Assembly (NCBI RefSeq): GCF_003149105.1
Contig: NZ_QGDS01000012.1
Location: 52,417-116,416 of the forward strand
Length of the DNA stretch: 64,000 nucleotides
Origin: Faecalicatena contorta
Lineage (GTDB): Bacteria; Bacillota; Clostridia; Lachnospirales; Lachnospiraceae
Direction: 5' to 3'
A model generated the notes under the pieces. That model searched no databases. It was not told where the DNA came from and worked only from the letters and a program-made list of their open reading frames with translations. This document shows positions 43,022 through 52,147 of this stretch, one piece after another; the first letter of the stretch is position 1; every line of letters starts with the position of its first letter. A program made the position numbers and the translations under genes.

Positions 43022-43564
43022 ATGGCGGCAAGAAGACGGATATCATCATCTGGACGGGCAAAAAGCATAAACGGCAGCTACAGGCAGGAATATGTTTATG
43101 GCAACACAGTACGCCAGCCGGAAATTCTGCCAAAGAAAAGAGTACAGGAGAAACCAAAGAATCCAGCCAGGACAAGCCGTCAGGTACGCAAAAACCGCAG
43201 ACGTGCATTAAGTATGAGTCCTGCATATGTAGTATTCCAGATGATTGCTGCAGTTTGTGCAGTCATGATATGTGTTGGATACCTAAGGCTGCAGTCAGAT
43301 ATTGTGAGCAGATCTGAAAACATTTCTGCATTACAGGAAGAGCTGGCGGATTTGACAGAACAAAATGATACGGCCTATCATGCAGCCGCAGATTCTGTAA
43401 ACCTGGAGGAAATCCGCAGTAAGGCGATGAACGAGATGGGAATGGTATATGCAGCGCAGGGAAATGTGATAGAGTATGAAAGTCTTACCGGCGATTATGT
43501 GAAGCAGTACAGCGACATACCATCTGACGGTGTTCTTGCAAAGTCTAAGGCGGCATCAGATTAA
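43022..43564 (+). CDS. ftsL: FtsL-like cell division protein
   Basis: A bitopic divisome protein of 180 residues. It has a long basic cytoplasmic N-terminus (about 1-65), one transmembrane helix near 70-90 (VVFQMIAAVCAVMICVGYL) and an extracytoplasmic leucine/heptad coiled coil (about 92-130), followed by the SVNLEEIRSKAMNEMGM segment typical of FtsL/DivIC. The position between rsmH and the transpeptidase gene is the classic ftsL place. Sequence conservation in this family is low, so topology and synteny carry the call. Confidence 0.85.
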   Translation: MAARRRISSSGRAKSINGSYRQEYVYGNTVRQPEILPKKRVQEKPKNPARTSRQVRKNRRRALSMSPAYVVFQMIAAVCAVMICVGYLRLQSDIVSRSENISALQEELADLTEQNDTAYHAAADSVNLEEIRSKAMNEMGMVYAAQGNVIEYESLTGDYVKQYSDIPSDGVLAKSKAASD

Positions 43565-43575
43565 GGATATAAAAT

Positions 43576-45597
43576 ATGGCAAAACGAAATAAAAGAAACA
43601 GGTTTAACTTTTTAACAAAACGATTTTCGAAAAAAATGCAGAAAAAGCTGGTAATGCTATTTATGGCAATTATACTGGCTTTTATTGTTCTTGTGGGAAG
43701 AATTACATATATTAATGCCTCAAAAGGAAATAAATACACGAAAATCGTGCTCGACCAGCAGGAATATGACAGCAGGGTAATCCCTTATAAGCGGGGAGAT
43801 ATTGTGGACCGGAACGGGACCAGGATTGTTACCAGCGAGAGAGTGTATAATGTCATATTGGATGTAAATGTAATGATGTCCAAGGACGATTATGTTGCTC
43901 CTACCATTCAGGTACTGGAAGAGTGTTTTGGAGTAAAGGAAGCTGATGTCAGAAAGCGAATGGAAGAAAGCCCTGACAGCCACTATGAGATACTGGCCAA
44001 GGGAGTGTCTTATGACAAGGCAAAAAAATTTCAGGATATAGAAGCAGATCAAGAGAAGAATGAAAATGTGAAGGGCATCTGGCTGGAAGATGATTATCAG
44101 AGGTCTTATCCATATGATTCACTGGCAAGTGATGTGATAGGCTTTACCACCGCAGGAAATCAGGGAGCCATAGGGATTGAAAGTGCATACAATAGCATAT
44201 TGAATGGAACAGATGGACGGGAGTATGGTTATTTTGACAGTGCCTCTACAGTAAAACGTACTGTGAAGCCTGCAAAAAATGGAGATACAGTAGTGTCCAC
44301 TATTGATGTGACTCTGCAAAGTATTGTGGAGCAGTGTATCAAAGAGTTCAATGAGGAACATGCCGGAGAAGAAAGGGAAGGTGAACTGGGAAGTAAGAAT
44401 ACAGCAGTTATCATTATGAACCCGAATACAGGAGAAATCCTTGCTGAGGCATCTTATCCGAATTTTAATTTGAATGATCCGAGAGATTTGTCTTCCTTAT
44501 ATCCGAAAGAAAAAGTGGCAGAGATGACGGAGGAAGAACAACTGGATGCACTAAATTCGTTATGGCGGAATTTCTGCGTCAGTGATGCTTATGAGCCGGG
44601 GTCTACAGCTAAACCATTTACAGTGGCAACAGGACTGGAGACGGGTGCTTTAACAGGAAATGAGTCCTATGTGTGCAATGGTTTTCTTCATGTAGGAGAC
44701 TATGATATTTACTGTCACCTTAAGACAGGGCACGGTGTACAGACGTTGGAACAGGCGGTGGCGAATTCTTGTAATGTTGCCTTGATGGAGGCTGCACAGT
44801 CCATTGGTGTGAAGAACTTTGCACGGTATCAGCGTATTTTTGGATTTGGTGAATATACGGGAATCGATTTACCGGGAGAAGCGTCCACTGCATCTCTTAT
44901 TTATACAGAGGAAACAATGGGAATTACAGATCTCGCAACGAATTCTTTTGGCCAGGGATTTAACGTGACAATGACGCAAATGGCGGCGGCCTTCTCATCA
45001 CTGATAAATGGAGGATATTATTATGAGCCTCACATTGTAAAACAAATTCAAGATGAGAGCGGAAGTGTCATTGAGACAAAAAATCCGGTGCTTCTTAGAA
45101 AAACAGTATCAACTGAGACATCTAAAATGGTCAAACAATATATGAAGACAGTTATGACATCAGGAACGGGGCAGGGAGCAGCCGTGGCGGGTTATGATAT
45201 CGGAGGAAAAACCGGTACAGCCGAGAAACTCCCCCGTAATAATGGAAAGTATTTACTATCCTTTATAGGATATGCACCCCAGGAAAATCCGGAGGTAATG
45301 GTTTATGTGGTGGTGGATGAACCAAATGTGGCGAAGCAGGATACCAGCTCCTATGTGCTGGGACTTTCTCAAAAAATTATGGCCCAGGCCTTTCCTTATT
45401 TGAATATAACCACAGAAGAGGGTTATGTACCTGATGCCGGTGAAACAGTCTCAGGAGATGACACATCCCAGCAGACAGACTATGCAGATTTTGATTCTGC
45501 TTATGAGGATACATATGATAATGCCGATGGCTCTTACATTGATGAAAATTATAGCCCGGACCTGGATGACTGGGCTTCGGGGCAGCCGGCACAATAG
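43576..45597 (+). CDS. Class B penicillin-binding protein (FtsI/PBP2B type)
   Basis: A septal peptidoglycan transpeptidase of 673 residues. It has a basic start, a transmembrane segment near 24-45, a dimerisation domain (YKRGDIVDRNGTRI) and a transpeptidase domain with active-site Ser in EPGSTAKPF (SxxK), the SCN triad in VANSCNVAL and GGKTGTAEK (KTG). There is no PASTA domain; the C-terminal 60 residues are D/S/Y-rich. It follows ftsL by 11 bp. The terminator-like hairpin at 45607 separates it from a second PBP gene. Confidence 0.95.
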   Translation: MAKRNKRNRFNFLTKRFSKKMQKKLVMLFMAIILAFIVLVGRITYINASKGNKYTKIVLDQQEYDSRVIPYKRGDIVDRNGTRIVTSERVYNVILDVNVMMSKDDYVAPTIQVLEECFGVKEADVRKRMEESPDSHYEILAKGVSYDKAKKFQDIEADQEKNENVKGIWLEDDYQRSYPYDSLASDVIGFTTAGNQGAIGIESAYNSILNGTDGREYGYFDSASTVKRTVKPAKNGDTVVSTIDVTLQSIVEQCIKEFNEEHAGEEREGELGSKNTAVIIMNPNTGEILAEASYPNFNLNDPRDLSSLYPKEKVAEMTEEEQLDALNSLWRNFCVSDAYEPGSTAKPFTVATGLETGALTGNESYVCNGFLHVGDYDIYCHLKTGHGVQTLEQAVANSCNVALMEAAQSIGVKNFARYQRIFGFGEYTGIDLPGEASTASLIYTEETMGITDLATNSFGQGFNVTMTQMAAAFSSLINGGYYYEPHIVKQIQDESGSVIETKNPVLLRKTVSTETSKMVKQYMKTVMTSGTGQGAAVAGYDIGGKTGTAEKLPRNNGKYLLSFIGYAPQENPEVMVYVVVDEPNVAKQDTSSYVLGLSQKIMAQAFPYLNITTEEGYVPDAGETVSGDDTSQQTDYADFDSAYEDTYDNADGSYIDENYSPDLDDWASGQPAQ

Positions 45598-45606
45598 ATA
45601 CGCATA

Positions 45607-45660
45607 ACCTTACAAAAGATGTAATATGTTATAAAAATATCTTTTGTAAGGTTTTTATTT
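45607..45660 (+). terminator. Terminator-like hairpin whose 3' arm carries the next gene's ribosome site
   Basis: ACCTTACAAAAGAT (45607-45620) pairs perfectly over 14 bp with ATCTTTTGTAAGGT (45639-45652), followed by TTTTTATTT up to the ATG at 45661. The only Shine-Dalgarno-like sequence for that gene, TAAGG, is inside the 3' arm. It can terminate transcription and hide the ribosome site. Confidence 0.8.
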
Positions 45661-47445
45661 ATGAAGAACAAAACATATAATAAGAAAAAAATACTTGTCG
45701 TCTTTATTGGTGCCTCCATAATTCTTTTGGGATTAATCGGACGTTTGGTTTATTTGATGGTATTTGATGCAGAATATTACCAAAAAAAGGCGGAATCTCT
45801 TCATGAGAGGGAGAGAGAAATTAAAGCAGCAAGAGGCGAAATTGTGGACAGGAATAAAACGGTGCTGGCTACAAATAAGACAGTCTGCACAATTTCTGTC
45901 ATACACAATCAGATTGAGGACCCGGAATTAGTCATCCAGACATTGATGAAGGAATTGGAGATGGATGAATCCAAGATTAGAAAACGTGTGGAAAAAGTTT
46001 CTTCTATAGAAAAAATAAAAACAAATGTGGATAAAGAAACAGGGGATAGAATCCGTAATTATAATCTGGCAGGTGTAAAAGTAGACGAGGATTTTAAACG
46101 CTATTATCCGTACAATGAAATTGCATCTAAAGTGCTTGGATTTACAGGCGGGGATAATCAGGGTATCATCGGACTTGAGGTGAAGTATGAGGAATATTTA
46201 AAAGGAATTAATGGAACCATTCTGACAACAACCGATGCAAGAGGAATCGAATTGGAAGGTGTGGCAGAAGATAGGGTTGAGCCTATAGCAGGGCAGACAC
46301 TTCAACTCAGTCTGGACTATAATATCCAGGCATTCTGTGAGCAGGCCGCTTTGAAGGCTATGGAGGAAAAACAGGCAGACGCTGTATCTATACTGTTAAT
46401 GAATCCCCAGAATGGAGAAATTCTGGCAATGGTCAATGTTCCGGAATTTAATCTGAATGAGCCGTATATACTAAATACAGAAGTAGATATGGACACGTTG
46501 ACAGACGAAGAACTGCAGAACCAATTAAATCAGATGTGGAGGAATGGCTGTATCAATGATACTTATGAGCCAGGTTCTACTTTTAAAATTATTACAACAG
46601 CCGCCTGCCTGGAAGAAGGTGTCGTAAGTTTAAATGATACGTTCTCCTGTCCCGGATACCGGGTTGTGGAAGACCGTAAAATAAGGTGCCATAAAGTCGG
46701 CGGACATGGATCAGAGACATTTGTCCAGGGAATCCAAAATTCCTGCAATCCTGTTTTTATCGATATTGGGCTTCGTCTTGGTTCTGATAAATTTTATGAT
46801 TATTTTGGTCAATTTGGGCTTCTTAATCTGACCAATGTAGACTTACCAGGTGAAGCAGGAACGATTATGCACAAGAAGGAAGATATTGGCACAGTAGAGC
46901 TGGCAACTATGTCTTTTGGGCAGTCTTTTCAGATTACACCAATTCAGATGGCTGCAACAGTCAGTTCCCTTATTAACGGGGGAAGACGGATCACCCCTCA
47001 TCTGGGAAAGGCAGTTTTGGATAAAGAAGGAAATGTAGTTGAAGAATTAGAATATAAGGAAAAAAATGGAGTTGTATCCCAGGAAACTTCTGCTACCATG
47101 CGGATGCTTCTGGAAGGTGTAGTTTCAGAAGGGACGGGGAGAAACGCATATATTGAAGGGTATTCTATCGGAGGGAAAACGGCGACTTCACAGACTCTGC
47201 CAAGAAGTGCAAATAAATATATTTCTTCTTTTATCGGATTTGCACCCGCAGAGAATCCCCAAGTACTGGGAATGGTAGTGATACATAATCCGCAGGGTGT
47301 GTATTATGGGGGGACAATTGCCGCGCCGGTAATGAAAAATATTTTTGACAATGTACTTCCCTATCTGGGGATAGAGAAGGCCGAAACTGTTGGTGAAGAG
47401 AACACAGAAACTGCGGATAAAGAGAAAACAGAAGCTGCGGATTAA
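45661..47445 (+). CDS. Second class B penicillin-binding protein, KTAT variant
   Basis: The protein has 594 residues: a transmembrane segment near 10-32, dimerisation domain (ARGEIVDRNKTVLATN) and transpeptidase domain with EPGSTFKII (SxxK) and SCN in IQNSCNPVF. The third motif reads GGKTATSQT instead of KTGT. The tail has short ET/AD repeats and no PASTA domain. It lies directly behind a terminator-like hairpin that also contains its ribosome site, so it is likely expressed differently from the first PBP. It may be the SpoVD-type sporulation enzyme or a specialised septal one; sequence does not decide. Confidence 0.93.
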   Translation: MKNKTYNKKKILVVFIGASIILLGLIGRLVYLMVFDAEYYQKKAESLHEREREIKAARGEIVDRNKTVLATNKTVCTISVIHNQIEDPELVIQTLMKELEMDESKIRKRVEKVSSIEKIKTNVDKETGDRIRNYNLAGVKVDEDFKRYYPYNEIASKVLGFTGGDNQGIIGLEVKYEEYLKGINGTILTTTDARGIELEGVAEDRVEPIAGQTLQLSLDYNIQAFCEQAALKAMEEKQADAVSILLMNPQNGEILAMVNVPEFNLNEPYILNTEVDMDTLTDEELQNQLNQMWRNGCINDTYEPGSTFKIITTAACLEEGVVSLNDTFSCPGYRVVEDRKIRCHKVGGHGSETFVQGIQNSCNPVFIDIGLRLGSDKFYDYFGQFGLLNLTNVDLPGEAGTIMHKKEDIGTVELATMSFGQSFQITPIQMAATVSSLINGGRRITPHLGKAVLDKEGNVVEELEYKEKNGVVSQETSATMRMLLEGVVSEGTGRNAYIEGYSIGGKTATSQTLPRSANKYISSFIGFAPAENPQVLGMVVIHNPQGVYYGGTIAAPVMKNIFDNVLPYLGIEKAETVGEENTETADKEKTEAAD

Positions 47446-47576
47446 GAGAATTCTTGAAAAACAAAAGCCAATGAGGTATACTAAATGAAGTGTCGGCTGG
47501 AAATGGGCGGCAGGTTAGCAAAAGAAAGCAGATTAAAGCTGCTTTCGTTTAACAAAAGAGATGAAGAGGTGTGTGT

Positions 47577-48533
47577 ATGAGTTATCATGTTGTGATTCCG
47601 GTGCTGATTTCATTTGCATTGAGCTTGCTGATGGGGCCGGTTGTAATACCGTTTCTTAGAAAATTGAAAATGGGGCAGACCGAGAGGGCAGATGGGGTGC
47701 AATCCCATTTGAAAAAAGCGGGGACTCCTACTATGGGAGGTGTAATCATTCTTGGCAGTGTGGTAATTACCTCCCTGTTTTATGTGAAGAGTTCCCCCAA
47801 TATCATCCCCATTCTGTTTCTGACCATAGGGTTCGGGCTGATTGGGTTTTTGGATGATTACTTAAAAGTTGTGATGAAGCGTTCAGATGGCCTTTATCCA
47901 AAGCAAAAGATGGCGCTTCAGATTGTGGTGACAGCTGTTTTTGCCTATTACATTATAAGAGTGGCTAAGATCCCGCTGACCCTTTTGATTCCGTTTTCCG
48001 GAGGAAAGTATTGGGACATTGGATGGCTGGCGATTGTGCTTTTGTTCGTTGCAGTTATCGGAACGGTAAATGGCACGAACTTTACAGACGGGCTGGATGG
48101 TCTGGCTTCCAGCGTTACTGTATTGGTAGCCACTTTCTTTACGGTTGTAGCCATTGGAACGGAAAGCGGAGTAGAGCCGATTACCTGTGCAGTTGTGGGA
48201 GCGCTGTTGGGATTTCTTCTATTTAATGTATATCCTGCCAGTGTCTTTATGGGAGATACAGGCTCTCTCGCGTTGGGAGGATTTGTGGCAGGTACGGCTT
48301 ATATCATGCAGATGCCGTTGTTTATAATCATTGTAGGGTTGATTTATCTGGTAGAAGTAGCTTCTGTTATGATACAGGTTGCTTATTTTAAAAAGACAGG
48401 CGGGAAGCGTTTTTTTAAAATGGCACCGATTCATCATCATTTTGAGCTATGTGGGTGGTCCGAGACAAAAGTGGTTGCGGTATTTTCTATAATCACTGCT
48501 ATTCTCTGTCTCATCGCACTCATGGGGGTATAG
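47577..48533 (+). CDS. mraY: Phospho-MurNAc-pentapeptide translocase
   Basis: Makes lipid I by transferring phospho-MurNAc-pentapeptide to undecaprenyl phosphate. It has 318 residues with about ten hydrophobic segments. Active-site motifs are GFLDDYLKV (DDxxK), NGTNFTDGLDGLA and the C-terminal MAPIHHHFEL. ATG 47577 is preferred, since AGAGG is seven bases upstream; in-frame GTG 47571 is the alternative. murD starts two bases after its stop. Confidence 0.97.
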   Translation: MSYHVVIPVLISFALSLLMGPVVIPFLRKLKMGQTERADGVQSHLKKAGTPTMGGVIILGSVVITSLFYVKSSPNIIPILFLTIGFGLIGFLDDYLKVVMKRSDGLYPKQKMALQIVVTAVFAYYIIRVAKIPLTLLIPFSGGKYWDIGWLAIVLLFVAVIGTVNGTNFTDGLDGLASSVTVLVATFFTVVAIGTESGVEPITCAVVGALLGFLLFNVYPASVFMGDTGSLALGGFVAGTAYIMQMPLFIIIVGLIYLVEVASVMIQVAYFKKTGGKRFFKMAPIHHHFELCGWSETKVVAVFSIITAILCLIALMGV

Positions 48534-48535
48534 TA

Positions 48536-49897
48536 ATGGATATGAAAGATAAAAAGGTTCTGGTATTTGGTTCAGGCATCAGCGGGGTAGCTGCAAGCCG
48601 CCTGCTTCTTAGCCAGGGCGCGGAAGTGGTTCTCTATGATGGAGATGCTTCAGCGGATGCAGCCAGGATTCAAAGTGAAATTTGCAGAGGCGGACAGACC
48701 CATGTACAGGTCATATTAGGAGAGCTGCCGGAAGAACTTTTGGACAGCTTAAATCTGGTTATTATAAGTCCGGGCGTACCCACGGACCTCCCTGTAGTAA
48801 ACCGGATGAAGAAAAGAAAAATACCTGTCTGGGGAGAGATAGAACTTGCTTACGTTCTGAGCAAGGGAGATGTACTTGCGATTACCGGAACGAACGGAAA
48901 AACAACAACAACGGCACTACTCGGTGAGATTATGAAAAATTATAAAGAGAGCACCTTTGTGGTTGGAAACATTGGAACTCCTTATACGGGTATTGCACTG
49001 GAGACGAAAGAGGATTCTGTTGTTGTTGCGGAAATGAGCAGTTTTCAGTTGGAAAGTATACATACCTTCCGGCCTAAGGTAAGCGCAGTGCTTAATATTA
49101 CACCGGATCACTTAAACCGCCATCATACGATGGAGGCTTATATAGAAGCAAAGCAGAATATAGCCAAAAACCAGACTGCAGAGGACATCTGTGTACTGAA
49201 TTACGAGGATCAGGTTACGAGAGGATTTGGAGAAAAAGTCAACGCACAGGTTCTATATTTCAGCAGCCAGCGTAAACTAGAAAAAGGAATCTACCTGGAC
49301 CGGGGGGATATCATCTGTCATATCTCAGACGGACCGGAGAAAATCTGTCATGTAAATGAACTGAAGGTTCTGGGGACACATAACCATGAGAACGTTATGG
49401 CAGCGGCAGTCATGGCAGCAGCCTATAAAGTTCCTATGGAAATTATAAGAAAAACGATTATGGAATTTCAGGGAGTAGAGCACCGGATCGAATTTGTTGC
49501 AGAGAAAAATGAAATCGCATTCTATAATGACTCAAAGGGAACAAACCCGGATGCGGCAATCAAAGGGATTCAGGCAATGAACCGCCCTACACTGTTGATA
49601 GGGGGCGGCTATGATAAGGATTCTTCTTATGAAGAATGGATTCAGGCTTTTGACGGAAAAGTAAAAAAATTGGTGCTGTTGGGCGCGACAAGAGAGAAAA
49701 TTGATGAAACAGCCAGGAGATTAGGGTTTACAGATACCATTCTTGTGGATACATTGGAGGAGGCTGTGGAAGCCTGTGTAAAACATGCCAAATCAGGGGA
49801 TGCTGTTCTCTTATCACCAGCTTGTGCGAGCTGGGGGATGTTTCAGAATTATGAAGAACGTGGAGATAAATTCAAAGAACTTGTAAATCGTTTATAA
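48536..49897 (+). CDS. murD: UDP-N-acetylmuramoyl-L-alanine:D-glutamate ligase
   Basis: ATP-dependent addition of D-glutamate to UDP-MurNAc-L-Ala. It has 453 residues. Motifs are VFGSGISGVAA (N-terminal Rossmann), ITGTNGKTTTTALLGE (P-loop), AEMSSFQLE, NITPDHLNRH and GVEHRIEFV, with FYNDSKGTNPDA near 340. ATG 48536 is chosen; the frame upstream to 48449 lies within mraY. ftsW follows after 14 bp. Confidence 0.97.
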   Translation: MDMKDKKVLVFGSGISGVAASRLLLSQGAEVVLYDGDASADAARIQSEICRGGQTHVQVILGELPEELLDSLNLVIISPGVPTDLPVVNRMKKRKIPVWGEIELAYVLSKGDVLAITGTNGKTTTTALLGEIMKNYKESTFVVGNIGTPYTGIALETKEDSVVVAEMSSFQLESIHTFRPKVSAVLNITPDHLNRHHTMEAYIEAKQNIAKNQTAEDICVLNYEDQVTRGFGEKVNAQVLYFSSQRKLEKGIYLDRGDIICHISDGPEKICHVNELKVLGTHNHENVMAAAVMAAAYKVPMEIIRKTIMEFQGVEHRIEFVAEKNEIAFYNDSKGTNPDAAIKGIQAMNRPTLLIGGGYDKDSSYEEWIQAFDGKVKKLVLLGATREKIDETARRLGFTDTILVDTLEEAVEACVKHAKSGDAVLLSPACASWGMFQNYEERGDKFKELVNRL

Positions 49898-49911
49898 GGA
49901 GTGAATTTATA

Positions 49912-50997
49912 TTGGAGCGTCCGGCTAAAAAAAGGCGGTATGACTACACATTGCTGATTGTTGTGTTACTTTTGGTAAGTATAGGCTTGGTCCTTTTATA
50001 TAGTACCAGTGCTTATAATGGGCGGGTAAAATTCCATGATTCTTTCTATTATCTGAAAAAGCAGGGTTTTGCAACTGCCTTGGGGATGGTTGGAATGCTG
50101 GTTGTGGCAAATATCGATTATCACAAATGGGTGCCCCTGGCGAACCTGGGATATCTGACAGCCATTCTGTTATCGGTTGCAGTTATGTTTATAGGAGACG
50201 AGTACAATGGGTCCAAAAGATGGTTGTCTTTGGGGCCTATTTCTTTTCAGCCTTCCGAGTTTGCCAAGGTAGCAGTTATACTTTTTCTTGCATGTTTAGT
50301 CACAAAAAATGTAAAAAAAATGGGGAAATTCAGAACTCTTGTAAAGGTAATGATTCCCGTTCTTCCTGTAGTAGGGCTGGTAGGAGCCAGTAACCTGAGT
50401 ACTGCAATTATCATTATGGGTATTGCGGTTGTTCTGATATTTGTGGCAAGTCCCAGGTATGCCCAGTTTGTCTGGATGGGAGGTGCCGGTGTGGGGTTCA
50501 TGGCGATTTTTTTAGCACTGGAGAGCTACCGCCTGGAGAGACTGGCCATCTGGCGAAACCCGGAGATGTATGAAAAGGGATATCAGACCTTGCAGGGGCT
50601 GTATGCAATCGGTTCCGGCGGTCTTTTTGGAAGGGGTCTTGGAGAAAGTGTGCAAAAACTAGGGTTTTTGCCGGAAGCACAAAATGATATGATATTTTCT
50701 ATTATATGTGAAGAACTGGGTCTGGTGGGAGCCAGCCTGATTGTAATCTTGTTTTTAATCTTAATCTGGCGGTTCTTTGTCATTGCAACTCATGCGAAAG
50801 ACCTGCTGGGTGCATTAATTGCCGCCGGGGCAATGGCCCATATGATGATTCAGGTAATTCTCAATATTGCGGTTGTGACAAATACAATACCAAATACGGG
50901 AATTACACTCCCCTTCATTAGCTATGGAGGAACATCCGTTATGTTTCTTCTTTTAGAAATGGGACTTGTACTAAGTGTTTCAAATCTGATAGAATGA
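49912..50997 (+). CDS. ftsW: FtsW septal peptidoglycan polymerase
   Basis: A SEDS-family glycosyltransferase at the septum, 361 residues with about ten hydrophobic segments. Motifs are LLYSTSAYN, KRWLSLGPISFQPSE, the SNLSTAIIIMG loop, the YQTLQGLYAIGSGGLFG region and ITLPFISYGGTS. It starts with TTG 49912; AAGGAG lies nine bases before. It is closely related to the copy at 38590. In many relatives murG follows; here an 80-bp GC-rich spacer and ftsQ follow. Confidence 0.95.
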   Translation: MERPAKKRRYDYTLLIVVLLLVSIGLVLLYSTSAYNGRVKFHDSFYYLKKQGFATALGMVGMLVVANIDYHKWVPLANLGYLTAILLSVAVMFIGDEYNGSKRWLSLGPISFQPSEFAKVAVILFLACLVTKNVKKMGKFRTLVKVMIPVLPVVGLVGASNLSTAIIIMGIAVVLIFVASPRYAQFVWMGGAGVGFMAIFLALESYRLERLAIWRNPEMYEKGYQTLQGLYAIGSGGLFGRGLGESVQKLGFLPEAQNDMIFSIICEELGLVGASLIVILFLILIWRFFVIATHAKDLLGALIAAGAMAHMMIQVILNIAVVTNTIPNTGITLPFISYGGTSVMFLLLEMGLVLSVSNLIE

Positions 50998-51080
50998 TGG
51001 TAGCTGTTCGGCGTTTAGCCGCAGCGAGATGGAGCATAGCGGAATCAGGCTGGTCTCCTATCGAATAAGGAGGACTGTAG

Positions 51081-51983
51081 ATGAAGCGCAAAAATAAAAG
51101 CAGGCGTGAAGAATATGAAAAGTTCGATGACGAAGCATATGTGAATGAAATGCTGGACTGGGAAGAAGAACATCCTCCCAAGCCTAAGAAGAAAAAGCGT
51201 CACGGTGTATTTCTCGGGCTTTTGACCTTTATTTTGGGAATAGCAATTATTGTATTTGCATTTCTGCTTCTTTTCCATATTCAGAAGGTAGAAGTAAAAG
51301 GAAACAAATATTGTACACAGAATGATATCATAGGCTGGCTGAAAGAAGACAAATATGCAGTAAATTCTATATATGTCTTGTGGAAATATAACCGTAATGA
51401 TATAGAACAGCTTCCGGTAGTGGAATCCTCGAAGGCCGTGCTGAAAACACCGTGGACAGTACAATTTAAGGTGAAGGAAAAGGAAATCACAGGTTATATT
51501 GATTATAAGAACCAGTACCTTTACTTTGATAAGGAAGGAACGGCAGTGCTGGTGACCGGAGAAAAGCTTGACGGGGCAGCCTATTTAGAAGGTATGGATG
51601 TAGATATATCAAAGGTAAAGCTGGGTGAAGTGCTGCCTGTCTCAGATAAAAAGGTGTTCCGGGGAATTGTAGAGCTCTCACAGCTCCTTGTGAGATATAA
51701 ACTTACCCCGGACAGTATTACTTGTGTAGGAGGAGGCCTGAATCTTTACTTTGGAAGTGTGGAGGTCCTTTTGGGAAAGACAAATTATGGGGACCGCATT
51801 GCACAGATTCCTCCTATTTTAGAAAAGCTGTCCGAGAAGTATCCTGACAGCAAGGGTACCCTCCATCTGGAAAACTATGATGTTTCTGATAAAGCAATCC
51901 GTTTCGTGCCAGAGGCAGAGGAGGAGAGTGACGGTACAGTTCAGGAAGAAGCGGAAGAGGAGATAGCAGCAGTTCAGCCATAA
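51081..51983 (+). CDS. ftsQ: Cell division protein FtsQ/DivIB
   Basis: A bitopic divisome protein of 300 residues. It has an acidic then very basic cytoplasmic start (PPKPKKKKRHG), a transmembrane helix near 47-68, a POTRA domain (VEVKGNKYCTQNDIIGWL, about 72-140) and a beta domain with the ESSKAVLKTPWTVQFKVKEK segment, ending in an E-rich tail. GGAGG is ten bases before the ATG. It directly precedes ftsZ, as usual in Gram-positives without ftsA here. Confidence 0.93.
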   Translation: MKRKNKSRREEYEKFDDEAYVNEMLDWEEEHPPKPKKKKRHGVFLGLLTFILGIAIIVFAFLLLFHIQKVEVKGNKYCTQNDIIGWLKEDKYAVNSIYVLWKYNRNDIEQLPVVESSKAVLKTPWTVQFKVKEKEITGYIDYKNQYLYFDKEGTAVLVTGEKLDGAAYLEGMDVDISKVKLGEVLPVSDKKVFRGIVELSQLLVRYKLTPDSITCVGGGLNLYFGSVEVLLGKTNYGDRIAQIPPILEKLSEKYPDSKGTLHLENYDVSDKAIRFVPEAEEESDGTVQEEAEEEIAAVQP

Positions 51984-52039
51984 GCTTGATTACCCTTTGC
52001 TGAACTGTAACAAAAAATCGGAAAATAAGCAAAAATCTA

Positions 52040-52068
52040 TTGATTATTTACGGGAAAGACTATATTAT
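52040..52068 (+). promoter_or_regulatory. Promoter of ftsZ
   Basis: The -35 is TTGATT (52040-52045), with a 17-bp spacer and -10 TATTAT (52063-52068). It gives ftsZ its own transcription start in addition to the dcw read-through. Confidence 0.65.
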
Positions 52069-52147
52069 ATACATATTGGATTATATCGTTCAATTATAAA
52101 GGGAAGTATAAGGTAATATTAATAAGACCATAAAGGAGGAAATACTC

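Noticed and set aside
48449..48535. N-terminal extension of MurD
   Set aside because: The extension lies within mraY and encodes no family sequence; ATG 48536 fits homologues.
51000..51080. A remnant of murG between ftsW and ftsQ
   Set aside because: The 80 bases contain no recognisable MurG peptide in any frame; only position suggests it.
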